Source: Breviolum minutum Mf 1.05b.01 (lineage: Eukaryota; Sar; Dinophyceae; Suessiales; Symbiodiniaceae). From it: a DNA stretch of 64,000 nt. The stretch lies in NCBI GenBank assembly GCA_000507305.1, contig DF239933.1, forward strand, positions 62,001 to 126,000, in the 5' to 3' direction. This document shows, one piece after another, positions 11,011 through 22,358 of the stretch. Both the position numbers and the translations under genes were made by a program. The notes under the pieces were generated by a model that had not been told where the DNA came from, did not search any database, and saw only the letters and a program-made list of their open reading frames with translations. Within the stretch, counting starts at the first letter, position 1. Each line of letters begins with the position of its first letter.

Positions 11011-11720
11011 CCCGGTAGGCCTATCGTACTGTTCGTTCAGAAATCGTGCGATCACCAGCTGGGGCTTCGTAGTTGAAATCCCATCCATTATTTACAAGGT
11101 TTATATATCCCAGATGGTTTTCTCGCCGGATTTCTCAACCATAAAGAGTACGAAAATCAACCTTCAACTTGAACAAAAATACTCAATCCTCTAACACAGA
11201 CTGTAACCTGCCAAAGATCACCCCGAAACCAACGAAAGAACGGTTTTCTTTCAAACTTGAAACATTTTTTGACGATAGGATTGCATGAAACAACACTTGC
11301 GACATCTTGCGACCGTTATTGAAGACCCAAAGATCCATAAAGGTTGCTTATGGTCTATTTCTATTAAAGTCATCGCAACAGAATTGATCCTCAGAAAATC
11401 TAATTGGCTGAGGCTAAGTTTCTAAACTTCGAGGAGGTTTTGTCAATTTCTACAACGTGGGCTTTAGCTTTTCGTCTCGTTTCACGCATCCAAATGGTGG
11501 GTCTTTAAAGAATCCGTGGTAGAAAGAATCCCTAAAAAATTCACCTGACTAAACAAATCCAAGGTAGGTGTTGAAGATGTTGAGTTGTGTCCCCCAAAAA
11601 AGGCCGAAACTCAGGAGATGTTTCGGGGTTCACACCGATCCTCACTTTTGGTATGACTGGAAGACTAGGGTTGGAAGGCTAGTCAACCAACCCCCCTCCC
11701 CAACGCACCCCCCCGCCCCC

Positions 11721-11810
11721 TAGAAATAAGGGTTTAATAGCCGGCCTCGTTAAGGGAAACCAATGGTTAGTAAGCCAAGCTCTAATCATAAGGCCTTAAT
11801 TCTGAAGGGG
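11721..11810. mobile_element. Pal-E palindromic element, copy 2
   Basis: AGAAATAAGGGTTTAATAGC ... CATAAGGCCTTAATTCTG with the internal GGGAAACCAATGGTTAGTAA shared with copies 3-5. Confidence 0.55.
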
Positions 11811-11869
11811 GGTTACGTCAGGGAGATGTAGGGAGACTAGCCGTAATGGAAGGAGTACTACTTAGAGGT

Positions 11870-11987
11870 TCAGGATACTTAGCAACTGGTTATATGTAGG
11901 TGTATAACCCTAGGATTTGGGGACATATAACCAACTTATAGAGGTTTTTTCACCCTGGTTACTATCCACGTATCCTAAGTATCCTGA
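11870..11987. mobile_element. Pal-K palindromic element
   Basis: Tips TCAGGATACTTAG and CTAAGTATCCTGA are inverse. The interior has AACTGGTTATATGTAGGTG and GGACATATAACCAACTTATA. A related element occupies 25781-25912. Confidence 0.6.
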
Positions 11988-12146
11988 CACATCCAAGTAG
12001 AGTTTCAACATCCAACGCCTCGTCCACTGTGGCAGGTGGTTGGATATCCGAGACACTTACCTTTCAGATGGGCAGATGGCAGATGGGTTTGGTTGGTTGA
12101 TTTTTTTGTGCTTCGGACAAACAACAAAAATATGCCCAGAAAAAAG

Positions 12147-12253
12147 TGTACACTCTGGAAGATTAACATGGAACCTGAAAATGATGGTTTGGAAGATGAT
12201 TTTCCTTTCCAAATGGGTGATTTGGAGGTTCCGTGTTAATCTTCCGGGGTGTA
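12147..12253. mobile_element. Foldback element, CTGGAAGATT family, copy 1
   Basis: GTGTACACTCTGGAAGATTA pairs with the inverse TTAATCTTCCGGGGTGTAC, with a second inner pair (CATGGAACCT / AGGTTCCGTG). A relative is at 29578-29702. The reading frames here are by-products of the palindrome. Confidence 0.65.
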
Positions 12254-12462
12254 CCAACTCTGAAACAAACAGAGAAAACTAAAAAAAACAAGTGCTGGGA
12301 TTGAAAGTTGATACAATTTCCTTTAGAGACGGTGCCAGGTCTGATTTTTTTGGGGGGTGTTTTGGGGCGATGGGTGAAAGTTCGAACATAGGAGAGATGT
12401 GATGATGTCTTGTAATCCTCTAAATTCCATCATGACTGGTCAACCAATGCCGCCCTATCGTT

Positions 12463-12565
12463 TCCCCCCCCCCCTGCAGAAACAAGGCCTCATTAAGGGC
12501 TTATTCAGGAAAACCAATGGTTACTAAGCCCTTCATAAGTTAAGGCAATATTTCTGGGGGGGGTT
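12463..12565. mobile_element. Pal-E palindromic element, copy 3
   Basis: CCCCCTGCAGAAACAAGGCC ... GCAATATTTCTGGGGGG with the internal AAACCAATGGTTACTAAGCC. Confidence 0.6.
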
Positions 12566-12689
12566 GCGTTAAGGGGGCGGGAGGGGTAGGTTGGTTCGCC
12601 ATACATAAAAGGCATCGAGTAATAGCTCAACTTTCACGTTTCTGCCGCTTCTTCAATAGGTATATCTACAAGTTGGCTGGAACTTTCTA

Positions 12690-13120
12690 TAGTAAGTTGA
12701 TGTAAGTTGTGTTATCTAACCAAATGGTGAATATCCTTTGAACACGACTTGGGTTTCCTGTACCTTTTTGGTCCCAAAAAGTTTGACAAGTCCTGAGAAC
12801 AAACAGCCACGAGGATTCCATTAAAAATTCTTGGATGAGACCATTCTCTGACTTGATTTCCTGACTTGCCGTAGCTACAACAGCAAAGAAGTGTTGGCAA
12901 CCTTTGGGTATGGGATGGGTATGGATGGCCACCAGGATGATTACAAGAACCATTTTGATACATTTTTACACATCGATGTGCTGATGGAAACCTGGCATTT
13001 GAAAAAAATCGATCCCATTTACTAAATATTTACTAAGGTGATTTTAGATACACCCCAACTCCGTTCATCGCTCCCAAACGTAAACCTTCATTTTCTGATG
13101 GGTTTCTGGGGATCCAAAGG
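12690..13120. other. Non-coding, no gene supported
   Basis: Two overlapping minus-strand open frames (12687-12963) have no domain or splice context. No repeat family is recognised. Confidence 0.35.
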
Positions 13121-13130
13121 GTACGTGTTT

Positions 13131-13291
13131 CAGATCATCCTAGGACGATCGTAAGTGATTTTAAAAAAACATGGTGATCCTAAGTCCCTTAAGGATCAGG
13201 TTGTGGGACCCCTTCGAAATGGCCATGAACATGGCTTAGTAATGGGGGGTGACCCTAACTACTTACAATCCCTGGGATGATCCTCCAAGTA
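13131..13291. mobile_element. Pal-D palindromic element, copy 4
   Basis: CAGATCATCCTAGGACGATC at the left, AAGGATCAGGTTGTGGGACC in the middle, and CTGGGATGATCCTCCAAGTA at the right. Confidence 0.65.
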
Positions 13292-13420
13292 CTAAATGGA
13301 ATGAAATGGGCGTTTCACTGGGGATAGTTCACCCCTATAAGTGCATGTTATTTCACCCAATACTTCAAACTGGTGACTGTGGGCCCAGCTGGTAGGGAAT
13401 TTGTCTTGTAGGCGGGTAGA

Positions 13421-13574
13421 TACTTGGAGGATCATCCCATTTAGCAAGTGGTTAATAACCATGGTGATCGTAAGTCTCCTAAGTATAGGGTTGTTCCCCT
13501 TCTAAGTGGCCTTTCCATGGCTTATAAATGGGGGTGATCCTAACTACTTACCAAATGGGATGATCCTCCAAGTA
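13421..13574. mobile_element. Pal-D palindromic element, copy 5 (best preserved)
   Basis: TACTTGGAGGATCATCCCAT at the left and ATGGGATGATCCTCCAAGTA at the right are exact inverses over 20 bases. It lies 130 bases from copy 4. Confidence 0.85.
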
Positions 13575-13631
13575 CTCCAGGGCTGTTGTTACCCACGCAC
13601 CCATTTCCCCATCTTTTCAAGCCAAAGGTAC

Positions 13632-13694
13632 TTCTGCACCCACAGCAGCTGCCAGCTCGGGACTTGTGGATAAGCCAGCAATGGTATTGGAGAC
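13632..13694 (-). CDS. Candidate host exon, minus strand (unrecognised)
   Basis: Flanked by a good acceptor (AATTCGCAG|GTCTCC) and donor (GCAGAA|GTACC). The 63-nt interval reads SNTIAGLSTSPELAAAVGAE. Its length is a multiple of three and its composition matches neighbouring candidates. Product unknown. Confidence 0.35.
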
Positions 13695-13705
13695 CTGCGA
13701 ATTTC

Positions 13706-13762
13706 ATTGGATGGATGGGATGATCGGGAAGATGGATGGGATGGATGGGATGGATTGGATAG
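13706..13762. repeat. GGATGGATGGGAT minisatellite
   Basis: Imperfect tandem copies of GATGGATGGGATG over about 55 bases. Confidence 0.7.
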
Positions 13763-14334
13763 ATTCGTGTGGAATTCTGTCTTGCTTTTTGTTTTCATGT
13801 TTCGTTTTTTCTCCGGAATCTGACTAAAAAAAAGGGGTGATGTTATTCGGAAGTGTGGCTTTGAAAGGGTAAGAAGTTGGTGGTTTGATTTTTTTGAGTA
13901 TAGTAAATTGCATTTGAAAAGCGTTTAGGAGATGATAATGCATCAACGAAACGATTGAGATATGGTGAAATTATGCGTTGCAATACAAGATTGGTGGGGC
14001 TTTTCGCCACCCACGAATGAAACGTATGCACAGTGGTCAAATTGCACCATTTTCCCTCAGGATCGCGAATCGGAGTCCCGATTTAAGAAAAAACATGCAA
14101 CAAAAAAAATGAATGAAAACCACCACCTGTTGGTGTGAAACCCATAATTTGAATTTGTATTCTATCGTCCCTATAATATGTTTTCACATTGTCAATATGG
14201 TGATACAGCCCCGGAAAACTAATATAATCATAGCACCTGAAAGACAAGGGGCACAGGAAAATACTTTCCTTTTAGGGCCCTGGCCTTCTGGTAGGTGCAA
14301 GCTGTTAGATTTTGGTGGGTTGAGCACGTTTGCT

Positions 14335-14489
14335 CACAATGAATTTCAGGTACCTAAAATGGAGGTACTTTACTGAACCTTATTTTCGGCTATTTTGCGG
14401 GTGGGTTTTCCGTTACATAAGCCGTATCCATACAGCTTATATAGGTGAGGATTCATCCATTTTAGGTACCTGAAATGTTTGGTGATTTT
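14335..14489. mobile_element. Pal-H palindromic element, copy 1
   Basis: Left arm ATTTCAGGTACCTAAAATGG, right arm CATTTTAGGTACCTGAAATG, and an inner CCGTATCCATACAGCTTATA block. Both arms carry AG|GTACC, so TTTCAG|GT ... TTTTAG|GT is formally a GT-AG intron. Confidence 0.8.
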
Positions 14490-14895
14490 GCTTACATTTC
14501 ACTCCAAAATATATAACGGACAACATCTGGTACATGGCGAAGGGACATCCTTAAGTAGGGTGGGCCCATATCGGTTTTGCAGTGGCGGCACCTTGTACAA
14601 ACTTTCCTGAGGGTATCGTTTTAGGGTGGGCCTCACACCCAACTGAATTTCTATGTTTGGAGGTTGACCTTCCATTTTATAGGTCCAATCATCCAAAACA
14701 AAGGCCTTTTGGGTTCAAGGTATTTTGTATATCCCACAGGATCCATGTATTGTCAACGCTAGGAATCATGGCATCTCAAAACTGTAGGGAAGGTCAATTT
14801 CAACACACCAAAAAAATCATAAACAACTGACGAACACACACACACACACACAAAAAAAAAGAACATAAACAAAAACACACATAATAAAAATATAT

Positions 14896-14994
14896 CCTCT
14901 GGTAAACTAACATAGCAATGGAATATCCCCAATTTCAATAGGAGATACATCTTCAAACGGTCCATTTTCCATAGCTATGTTAGTTTACCGGAGT
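14896..14994. mobile_element. Pal-F palindromic element, copy 1
   Basis: CTCTGGTAAACTAACATAGC and the inverse GCTATGTTAGTTTACCGGAG pair, with GAGATACATCTTCAAA between. The ends are CTG|GTAAAC and CCGGAG|, again GT...AG compatible. Confidence 0.8.
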
Positions 14995-15023
14995 GTAACC
15001 TTAACAATCCTGAAAAATTAGAT

Positions 15024-15150
15024 CTTTTCGAACAGGTTTTCCACCTCCGTAAGCTCATTGGTCTGGGCATTCAAGGCATCTGCACCTGGCGTTGATGTCA
15101 CCGGTTCTTGGTGGGGATGACTGGACGTTGGCTGTGGCCGAATACGAGGT
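15024..15150 (-). CDS. Candidate host exon, minus strand (unrecognised)
   Basis: Reads PQPTSSHPHQEPVTSTPGA, then a stretch ending NELTEVENLFEK before an in-frame TAA. It is GC-richer than the surroundings. It may be a terminal exon, or an internal one whose donor lies just before the stop. Confidence 0.3.
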
Positions 15151-15619
15151 GGGCCCAAGCCGACCGTTATCAATGTACTTATATGGGGGCCCAATAAGTC
15201 CATTTATAATTGGTACCTAAAGGAGGTCATCCCATTTAGGAAATGGCCCTACTTATAGGGGGCCCCATGTCACTCCATTTATAACTTGTGACGTGGCCCA
15301 CATTGTATGCAAACAACCCCCCAAAGTTGGAAGCCGCTCACCCCTATGATGGTTGGAAGTCGATCACCTTCCCTTTCAGGACGTCGAAACTTGTAAAACG
15401 GTAGCGAGCTGTGAAAAAACTTCCTGGGGAAAGTATCGTACAAAAGCAGTCTAGTACACCTTTCAAAAACTAGATATAGAAAGATCTCTATATATGTAAA
15501 TATATATTTAAATTTATTATTTATATAATATACAGACATATAAATATCTTATATATTGTTGTAAATAATATTTATTAATATGCATGTCCCTCCAAGACAT
15601 ATCAAAATATGTATACAAC

Positions 15620-15743
15620 AAGATGGTTTTCTCGTGTTCGGACCATCCCCCAAGCAGTTCTTCCACCTGTGCTTTCTGAATCACCTCCTGAGGCAGCTGC
15701 TGCCTGAGGGATGAATTCTCAGACCCCACGGGTAGCCAGGAAA
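15620..15743 (-). CDS. Candidate host exon, minus strand (unrecognised)
   Basis: Starts after GAACATCGCAG| and reads VSWLPVGSENSSLRQQLPQE followed by VIQKAQVEELLGGWSEHEK. A helical, Gln/Glu-rich segment suggests a soluble or coiled-coil region. The probable donor is near TCTT|GTTGTA. Same strand as the other candidates. Confidence 0.4.
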
Positions 15744-15800
15744 CTGCGATGTTCCGGGAAGTTAAGGTTAGGATCAATGGGTTATAACCCCAATATATTT

Positions 15801-15898
15801 CTAGTTGGTGATTTCAACCCATTTGAAAAATATTAGTCAAATTGGATTATTTCCCCAAGTAGGGTTGAAAATAAAAAGTATTTGAAACCACCACCCAG
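15801..15898. mobile_element. Pal-C palindromic element, copy 7
   Basis: CTAGTTGGTGATTTCAACCC and TATTTGAAACCACCACCCAG, canonical core. Confidence 0.8.
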
Positions 15899-15978
15899 AT
15901 ATCCCGTTTATAAGTAGGTGAAATAACTCATTCATCCTAACCATTGATCCTAACTTCGTGGGATATACAAAAAAAAAC

Positions 15979-16076
15979 GTCAGAAGTAAGGGTTTAGTAT
16001 GGTTTAGTAAGGCCTTAGTAAGGGAAACCAATGGGTTTTAATAAGCCCTGAGCATAAGGCCTTTTTCTGGGGGGGT
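15979..16076. mobile_element. Pal-E palindromic element, copy 4
   Basis: GTCAGAAGTAAGGGTTTAGT ... CATAAGGCCTTTTTCTGGGG with the internal GGGAAACCAATGGGTTTTAA. Confidence 0.6.
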
Positions 16077-16978
16077 GAACGTTAGGTCGACTAGCCATCA
16101 TGGGGGGGGCGACACCTAAAACCCAACCAAAACCCGAGGTGCCAAGAAACCTGCCATTTATTCCATAGGATCAAGAGGACTAGCATATTTGTTTACCTAC
16201 ATTTTGTTTTGTTTTTAATGGTCAATGAGAAGGTAAATGTATCATAACATTGAAAAATTAAGAGATCTAAGGGTACTTTTCTTCCGCCTCCCCCCCAAAA
16301 GAACACCTTAAACCCAAGAAGATAAGGCAATAATAGGGCCGAAGAAACAATGACCAGGATTAATAAGCAAGAAATCAGGCAATGATATTGCATAGGAAAG
16401 AATGACCAGATTTAAAGATCCCTGTAAACAAGGCTGTTTTTTTTGGATGAAACATGGCATGGGGGGTCGGAACCCTTAAAACATTCCCATGATGTGTGTC
16501 GTTTGGATGATGTACAGCTCAAACTCTCCAAGATGACATCAAGATGACAATTTTCCAAATCAGGGCAATGTATTATAAATCCTTAACCTGAATGTTTCGG
16601 CCATTTTGGGTAGGATTCCCTTACTAAACCACCATTTGGGGTGACCTCGGCGGGTTGGTCGCTAGAATTTTCCAAAGAAACAATGACACATAACTGGCTT
16701 TAAATTCTCACCTTAACTTGACTTTTCCACAGAAAAAATGGTCACCGGAAAATACCCGTAGAATTTTCGGTCAGTTCTTGCGTAAACTTCGATGAATGGA
16801 GAAAGCTCCTATATACTGTATTCCCCCAAAGGATGTCAAATTATATGAAGTGAACATTGAGCGTGATGATCTTACAAAGAAGGTAGTCACAAAATACAAA
16901 CAACATATAGTAAAAATACCAATTTAGTTGTATATACTTACAGTGAAGAACATCACTAAAAATTTAGCAACATCCAAA
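16077..16978. other. Non-coding, no gene seen
   Basis: AT-rich sequence without a coherent coding segment. A decayed Pal-A-like arm (TCCATAGGATCAAGAGG ... TTTACCTACATTTTG) is visible near 16161-16210. Confidence 0.4.
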
Positions 16979-17078
16979 GTAGTTGGCAATTTTGTTTGCC
17001 ATCCATTTGAATAATTTATACTCGTCAAATTGGATCAATTTTCCCCAAAGCAAAATCATTTGCAGTTTCACCACCTAG
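16979..17078. mobile_element. Pal-C palindromic element, copy 8 (diverged)
   Basis: GTAGTTGGCAATTTTGTTTG left and GCAGTTTCACCACCTAG right. The core CGTCAAATTGGATCAATTTT is kept. Confidence 0.6.
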
Positions 17079-17148
17079 ATATGGAACAACTATATATTCT
17101 CCAGGTGATTCGAAGTGACCCAACTTTATCCCCGAGTTCAAGGTCTTT

Positions 17149-17320
17149 TACTTGGAGGATGGGCTCCCAGGACTCATAAGTTGGTAATTAGTAATAATCA
17201 TGGTGATCGTTGTTGTCCCCTAAGGATCGGGTTGTGGGACCCCGAAACCAAAGGACCGAACTTTATGGCTTATATGAAGGTTACGAACCACTTACAAGCC
17301 CTGGGATGATCCTTCAAGTA
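17149..17320. mobile_element. Pal-D palindromic element, copy 6
   Basis: TACTTGGAGGATGGGCTCCC ... CCTGGGATGATCCTTCAAGTA around AAGGATCGGGTTGTGGGACC. Confidence 0.7.
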
Positions 17321-17534
17321 AGACTTGAAAGGGGAACTGTTGATTGGTAAACCCGCCAATTGTCACCCAACGATTTGGTAAATTCGGATGGCCGGGACAC
17401 CGCATCGGTGGAGGGTGAAATGGAGACATCCAAAGCCGTCTGGGAATTCACCGTCAAACGTCGACCTGATGGGTGCGGGTTTGCTGGTGGTTGACGCTGG
17501 GTGGAGATCAATGGTTCAAAATAACAACTTAATC

Positions 17535-17624
17535 TATCCCATAGGATCCATGTATGGTATATTACATTTACTATAAAAATCAACCAAATGTAGGTAAATA
17601 TACCATACATGGATCCTATGGGTA
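17535..17624. mobile_element. Pal-A palindromic element, copy 5
   Basis: TATCCCATAGGATCCATGTA and its inverse end ATGGATCCTATGGGTA, with the loop AAAAATCAACC. Confidence 0.85.
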
Positions 17625-17769
17625 TGGGAACAGAACCAACAACTCTAAAAATGGGATGACTTGTAATGCCATTCGTTCAAACCGATGGAATGTTTCAAAC
17701 ATTTCAGGTACCTTAGAATGGAGGAATCCGAAAACCTGTGCAAACTGTATGGATACAGCCTATGAGGAC

Positions 17770-18086
17770 ATGAATGAATGAATGAATGAATGAATGAATG
17801 AATGAATGAATGAATGGATGGATGGATGGATGGATGAATGAATGAATGAATGAATGAATGAATGAATGAATGAACGAATGAACGAATGAACGAATGAACG
17901 AATGAACGAATGAACGAAGGAATGAAGGAATGAAGGAATGAATGAATGAATGAATGAATGAATGAATGAATCAATGAATGAATGAACGAATGAAGGAATG
18001 AATGAATGAATGAATGAATGAATGAATGAATGATTGAATGAATGAATGAATGAATGAATGAATGAATGAATGAATGAATGAATGAC
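17770..18086 (+). repeat. (AATG)n microsatellite, about 315 bp
   Basis: Tetranucleotide GAAT repeats with interspersed GGAT, GAAC and GAAG variants. On the minus strand it produces a long SFIH reading frame, which is an artefact. Confidence 0.95.
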
Positions 18087-18123
18087 AACGCCAAGAGTTG
18101 AAAATGGGTCGCAACAAAACTAC

Positions 18124-18226
18124 TACTCCATCAGAAACAAGGGCTTGATAAGGCCTTATTACGGGCAACCAATGGTTAATGACTTTAATGACCCCCCTAA
18201 TGAGGCCTTATTTCTGGTGGGGGGTA
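18124..18226. mobile_element. Pal-E palindromic element, copy 5
   Basis: CCATCAGAAACAAGGGCTTG ... AGGCCTTATTTCTGGTGGGG with the internal GGCAACCAATGGTTAATGAC. Confidence 0.6.
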
Positions 18227-18580
18227 GCTCGGGGCGGGCATGACTTTGGTGTTTGAAAAACACTTTCCATGTAGAGATTCGGTGGATTTTATCATGGTCG
18301 ACCTAAACAAACCCAATGTCAATATGCTCCATGGCAATTATCGACCTACATGAATGGAATTAAACCTCCCCTGAGAACATCTTTGAAAAGATATTCCATG
18401 GCACACTTGGCGCATATCTAGGGCATTGGCTTTAACAAAAATCATTTTAACAAAACAACAAACAATCATTCCAACAAAAAACATACAATTTAAGCAACAC
18501 GTCCGTTGTAGAAGTTAGGGTTTGTCAAAAAAATCATGCTGCTGTTGAAGACAAGCAAGGCACATCCGCTGTAAGAGATA

Positions 18581-18714
18581 TCAGGGTTTGCATTTTCATC
18601 ACCTGAAACAACCCTAAAAAATAGAAACCCGAAACCATCACCAAGGGACAAACGCTACCTGTCAATCTATTAGAGGCCCGATTTTCCCATGTAACGGTTG
18701 GTTCTTATGGTGGA
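18581..18714 (+). repeat. Dispersed direct repeat, copy 1
   Basis: About 134 bases matching 25486-25623 in the same orientation (shared blocks TTTTCATCACCTGAAACAAC, GAAACCATCACCAAGGGACA and TTCTTATGGTGGA). No inverted ends. Each copy abuts a candidate minus-strand exon (18716-18798 and 25398-25473), so it may be intronic. Confidence 0.65.
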
Positions 18715-18715
18715 C

Positions 18716-18798
18716 CCCGGAGATCCTACGACTTTTCTCAGTTTCTTCCTCTGAGACTTCGACGTGGTGTCTGACAAAGCTCTCCTGGACGGCATGGC
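18716..18798 (-). CDS. Candidate host exon, minus strand (unrecognised)
   Basis: Opens after CTGCTGACCAG|GCC and reads MPSRRALSDTTSKSQRKKLR, a basic segment that could be a nuclear-localisation-type stretch. The donor is uncertain. Confidence 0.35.
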
Positions 18799-19260
18799 CT
18801 GGTCAGCAGAAGACTATTCCATGGGATTCCAAGTCGACTACACCATGGTGAGAGTAGATGGCGCAACTCCAAAAAAGGTGGCGATTAGTAAGGGGCCATG
18901 ATAAACCAATATGTGGGAGTTGCGCCATCGATCCTTTCCAGGTGATAGATTTTTTTGAAAATTGAAGATCATTCCCTAAAAATCCTGGCTCACCGAAACT
19001 GAGAATCGTTTCATGGAACCTAAATACTATAAAGACCTTTCGTTTCAGAGGTGATGAAGGACACCCCAGTCATCATCTGACAAGGTGAGCCAGGATCCCT
19101 AGGGATTAAGCCAAATTAAGGGATTTTGAAGGGGATTCCCGGATTCAAAAACCACCAATTTGGGGCGATCCGAGGTCGCCCAAAAATTGCCCAGACTATT
19201 ATTTGGACGGTTTTTTTTCAACTGTAAAGACCTGAAAATTCTACATAAGCATCTAACAAA

Positions 19261-19362
19261 CCCAAATGCTCCATGTAAACAATAGTTACCTAACCTACAC
19301 CCTTTGACTGTAGCCATTTGTCACCTGAGGTAGGCAAATAATCCATACATGGAGCATCTGGG
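19261..19362. mobile_element. Pal-A variant (CCCAAATGCTCCATG subfamily)
   Basis: CCCAAATGCTCCATGTAAAC pairs with ATCCATACATGGAGCATCTGGG. The interior TACCTAACCTACA / TGAGGTAGGCAAATA matches Pal-A, but the tip replaces ATAGGATCC. Related copies are at 31037 and 60330. Confidence 0.65.
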
Positions 19363-19379
19363 AAATCCAGAGAAACAGT

Positions 19380-20814
19380 TGTTGACTTACAGTCGTGTGG
19401 GGACTGCCAGGGTATGGGAAAAAAATTGCTGGGAAGGTGCAAAATGATGCGTTGATTTACGATAATTTTGGGAGGACTTCAGTCATATTCCCAGATGATG
19501 ATTTGGGGTTTCCAATCACCTCCAAAACGCGTAGTATTTTGATTCCATGAAACCATTCTCAGTTTTCGATGAGCCAGGATCCGGGCTGGGCACTTCTAGG
19601 AATTATTACTGTTACGATTTCTACTGGTATAAGTATACCCTGGGATTCCAACCACCATTAAAACAATGGGTGTTAATATAACCACCATTGCTTACTTAAG
19701 GGTTTTAATCATCGAAATTGGGTCAACCATTCTTTTGATGGTGGTGGAAGCCCAGGGTATACATGCTTCTAAGTACACCAAAAGTCCTCTTGCCTTTTTC
19801 CACCGCTTTGGAGGTTTTTCGGTCAAGACAATTTTTGTCGGAATCAAGTTCAATGCCTAGAAATCGAACATAGATACCAAAAAGGGCCATATTTAAAAAG
19901 GAGTCCACCTTTTCCAAACCGTCATGTTGGGTATCCATGATAGTTTTGGGGGATATAAAGTATTTTTCCATAATACTGATGTATTCCCCTCAGGATGCAA
20001 ACGTGACAATGACCACCACTTGGAGGGCAATCCCAGGACTTGTAAGTAGTTAGTAACCGTCATTTAGTAAGCTTCGTACTGGAAATGGTCATCCCTTGCT
20101 CAAAAAATGCTCATCAGCACCACGTTCAACATCTGTATTGCGCCCCCTTTTCAGGAGTATCAAGTGTTCTCAAATGTTGCTGCTTAGAAACCTGCAGGGT
20201 ATAATGCTTCGCTGCCTATTATGAACGGATTTTTAGATAACCCCCAGGCCCAAATCGCTCCCTTTCAAGCACATAGCGCTACCAGCTATGTATGACACGT
20301 CGTGATCTGAGCTCCCCCTGCATTCCAGTCAACATATCCTGAGCTTCAACATCATCATCAACTCCCCAAAAAAACATGAGGAAACTTTCAGAGAGAGGAA
20401 CGGCTTAAAATGGGGGGAGTTCAATATGATTCACCAAAAAAAATACTACCTCGAAATGAAGCACATCAACAAAATCATGTATACACTACACACGTGCAAA
20501 GGATGGCCTGGAACAATTGTCCCTGCTTAAAAACCTCCCCACCCCTGAAGAAAAACACGTTCCAACGCTCAGATTTGTGGCTATAAGTTCAAATCATAAC
20601 TAGTTGGTTACAGTATTTCAACCCATTTTGAAACATATGCTCGTCAAATTAGATCATCATCTCCAGGTAGGGGTGAACATCAAACATGTTTGAAACCACC
20701 TAGATAACCAGTTGCTACCCTTTCTCCCGTACTCATGCAAGTGGAAAAATGACTGGATTATAGCTTGCTAATTGTGGCAAATATAGCTTAAAATCCACGA
20801 GCCTAGAATCATAA
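19380..20814. other. Non-coding with a partial Pal-D and one Pal-C
   Basis: Bases 20021-20098 carry a left half of Pal-D (CACTTGGAGGGCAATCCCAG). I found no coding segment. Confidence 0.4.
20600..20703. mobile_element. Pal-C palindromic element, copy 9
   Basis: CTAGTTGGTTACAGTATTTC left and TGTTTGAAACCACCTAG right. Confidence 0.65.
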
Positions 20815-20907
20815 CCCATAGCATCCATGGTATATCTACCTACGTTTGGTTCATGTTAATGGTAACTATACAGAGGTACAAATATACCATACATTCATCC
20901 CTATGGG
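20815..20907. mobile_element. Pal-A palindromic element, copy 6 (diverged)
   Basis: CCCATAGCATCCATGGTATA and ATATACCATACATTCATCCC, then TATGGG. Confidence 0.65.
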
Positions 20908-20930
20908 TAATGTAGTAATGGTTAAATCAT

Positions 20931-21090
20931 TTTTCACCAAACATTTCAAGTACCAAACATGGAGGTACTGTACCTTGTAAGGCTGTTTAATTTAGAGGGT
21001 ATGGGGTTCCCTTACATAAGCCGTATCCATACTGCTTGCATAGGTTTTCGGATTCCTCCATTTTAGGTTTCCTGAAATGTTTGGTGATTT
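20931..21090. mobile_element. Pal-H palindromic element, copy 2
   Basis: CACCAAACATTTCAAGTACC at the left, CCATTTTAGGTTTCCTGAAA at the right, with the inner CCGTATCCATACTGCTTGC. Confidence 0.75.
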
Positions 21091-21361
21091 CCGGTTGTAG
21101 CAATTGCTGATTCAAAAAGCTGGAAAAGGTTTATTGAACGGCAGGGGATTTTCCAGCTGCCAGCTACGGTAGTTTTCAGGGCTGTTCCAAATCACCAGGT
21201 GAGGCACGGACAAAAACCTTCGAAAAAAACTTTCTATGAAATACTGGTTGTTTTTAGGAGATGGTCTATTATAATCCCCCTATAACTGGGTAGGATTTCA
21301 TCACCGACAAAAAAAAACCTTACCAAGTTTCAGGGGCCCTGTTTGTTTGCTCAGGTGCCAC

Positions 21362-21474
21362 CAAGATTCGATATCATCTCCACTGTCAGATTCTTCAAAG
21401 GCATCCAACAAAGCCAAGCGCCGCCGAGCAGAGACTGCAGCCACCTTCGCTGCGTCCGCAGAAATCATGGGAGG
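21362..21474 (-). CDS. Candidate host exon, minus strand (unrecognised)
   Basis: Bounded by a TTAG| acceptor and a TCTTG|GTGGCA donor. It reads MISADAAKVAAVSARRRLAL followed by LDAFEESDSGDDIES. Base composition rises sharply relative to the flanks. A basic helix followed by an acidic Ser/Asp stretch is typical of a linker in a larger protein. Among the strongest exon candidates. Confidence 0.45.
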
Positions 21475-22042
21475 CTAACCCCCAACCCCCCAAGGCCACG
21501 TTTTCCCCCCAAAAAAATGCCCTCAAGGAAACTATAGATATCCCATCTCGGTAAAAGGAAAATCATCTGCAAAATTCTAAAGTACCTTTGGAGGGGATGG
21601 TGTTAGTTTCAGGGAGGGTAAGGGGTTTTCAGGGGTCCCTTAATTCAGGAATTGTTGAACGACTATATTGCTCCTACTAAGGCCTTATTAGTGCCTTATT
21701 CTAAAGGGAGAGTTGGGTGGCATTGGGGGGTTACCAAGAAAAATTCGCATGGACAAATAAATGAGGGCTTCGACAAAAATGGGAAGCCTTCTGATGAAAA
21801 AAAGAAAACGACAATAGTCAAAAAGTATCAGCAATTTAAGCAAATCTTTGCATAACATGAGGGCATCACCCTTCTAAAAACTTGCTTTGATGATTATAGC
21901 CACTACCCTCAAGTGGCTATACCAACTTGCATTCAGAAATCCCAACTGCATGATGTAGAGTTATCCTGGTTCTGAATGGCGAGGAATATAATACAAGTAC
22001 CGACTTGCTGAATGGATGGAACGGTATGTGTATATAATATTA

Positions 22043-22162
22043 CCCTAGTCTTCCAAAATCCTCCAAATACCTTGTGAGTAGGTAGTTGGACCCCCTAGAG
22101 GCATCCTCAGGAGGTGTTTGGGGGTGCAAACACCTACTCACAAGGTATTTGAAAGACTAGGG
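22043..22162. mobile_element. Pal-B palindromic element, copy 2
   Basis: CCCTAGTCTTCCAAAATCCT left, TATTTGAAAGACTAGGG right, central GTTTGGGGGTGCAAACACC. Confidence 0.85.
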
Positions 22163-22253
22163 TTATACAAAAATATATACACCTGAAAGTCAACCACAAT
22201 TTTAAAAAAACGGTGGCTCGTTTTGGATGATGATAAACCCTTACTATAAATTA

Positions 22254-22358
22254 AGTACCTGGCAATTCTTTGTGACCTGTTTGGGAAGGTTAAGTGACCC
22301 TTTCAAAGGTTAAGCGACCTCCAACTAGGGGATAGAAATGCCACTTTGACTCACCTGG
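22254..22358. mobile_element. Pal-J palindromic element, copy 1
   Basis: GTACCTGGCAATTCTTTGTG pairs loosely with CACTTTGACTCACCTGGTA; the inner core is GGTTAAGTGACCCTTTCAAA. Further copies at 25105 and 62717. Confidence 0.55.

Noticed and set aside
12036..12282. Four overlapping short frames on both strands
   Set aside because: All fall on the foldback at 12147-12253, whose two arms mirror each other.
17645..18168. Long minus-strand frames made of SFIH repeats
   Set aside because: Direct translation of the AATG microsatellite; no start context, domain or splice sites.
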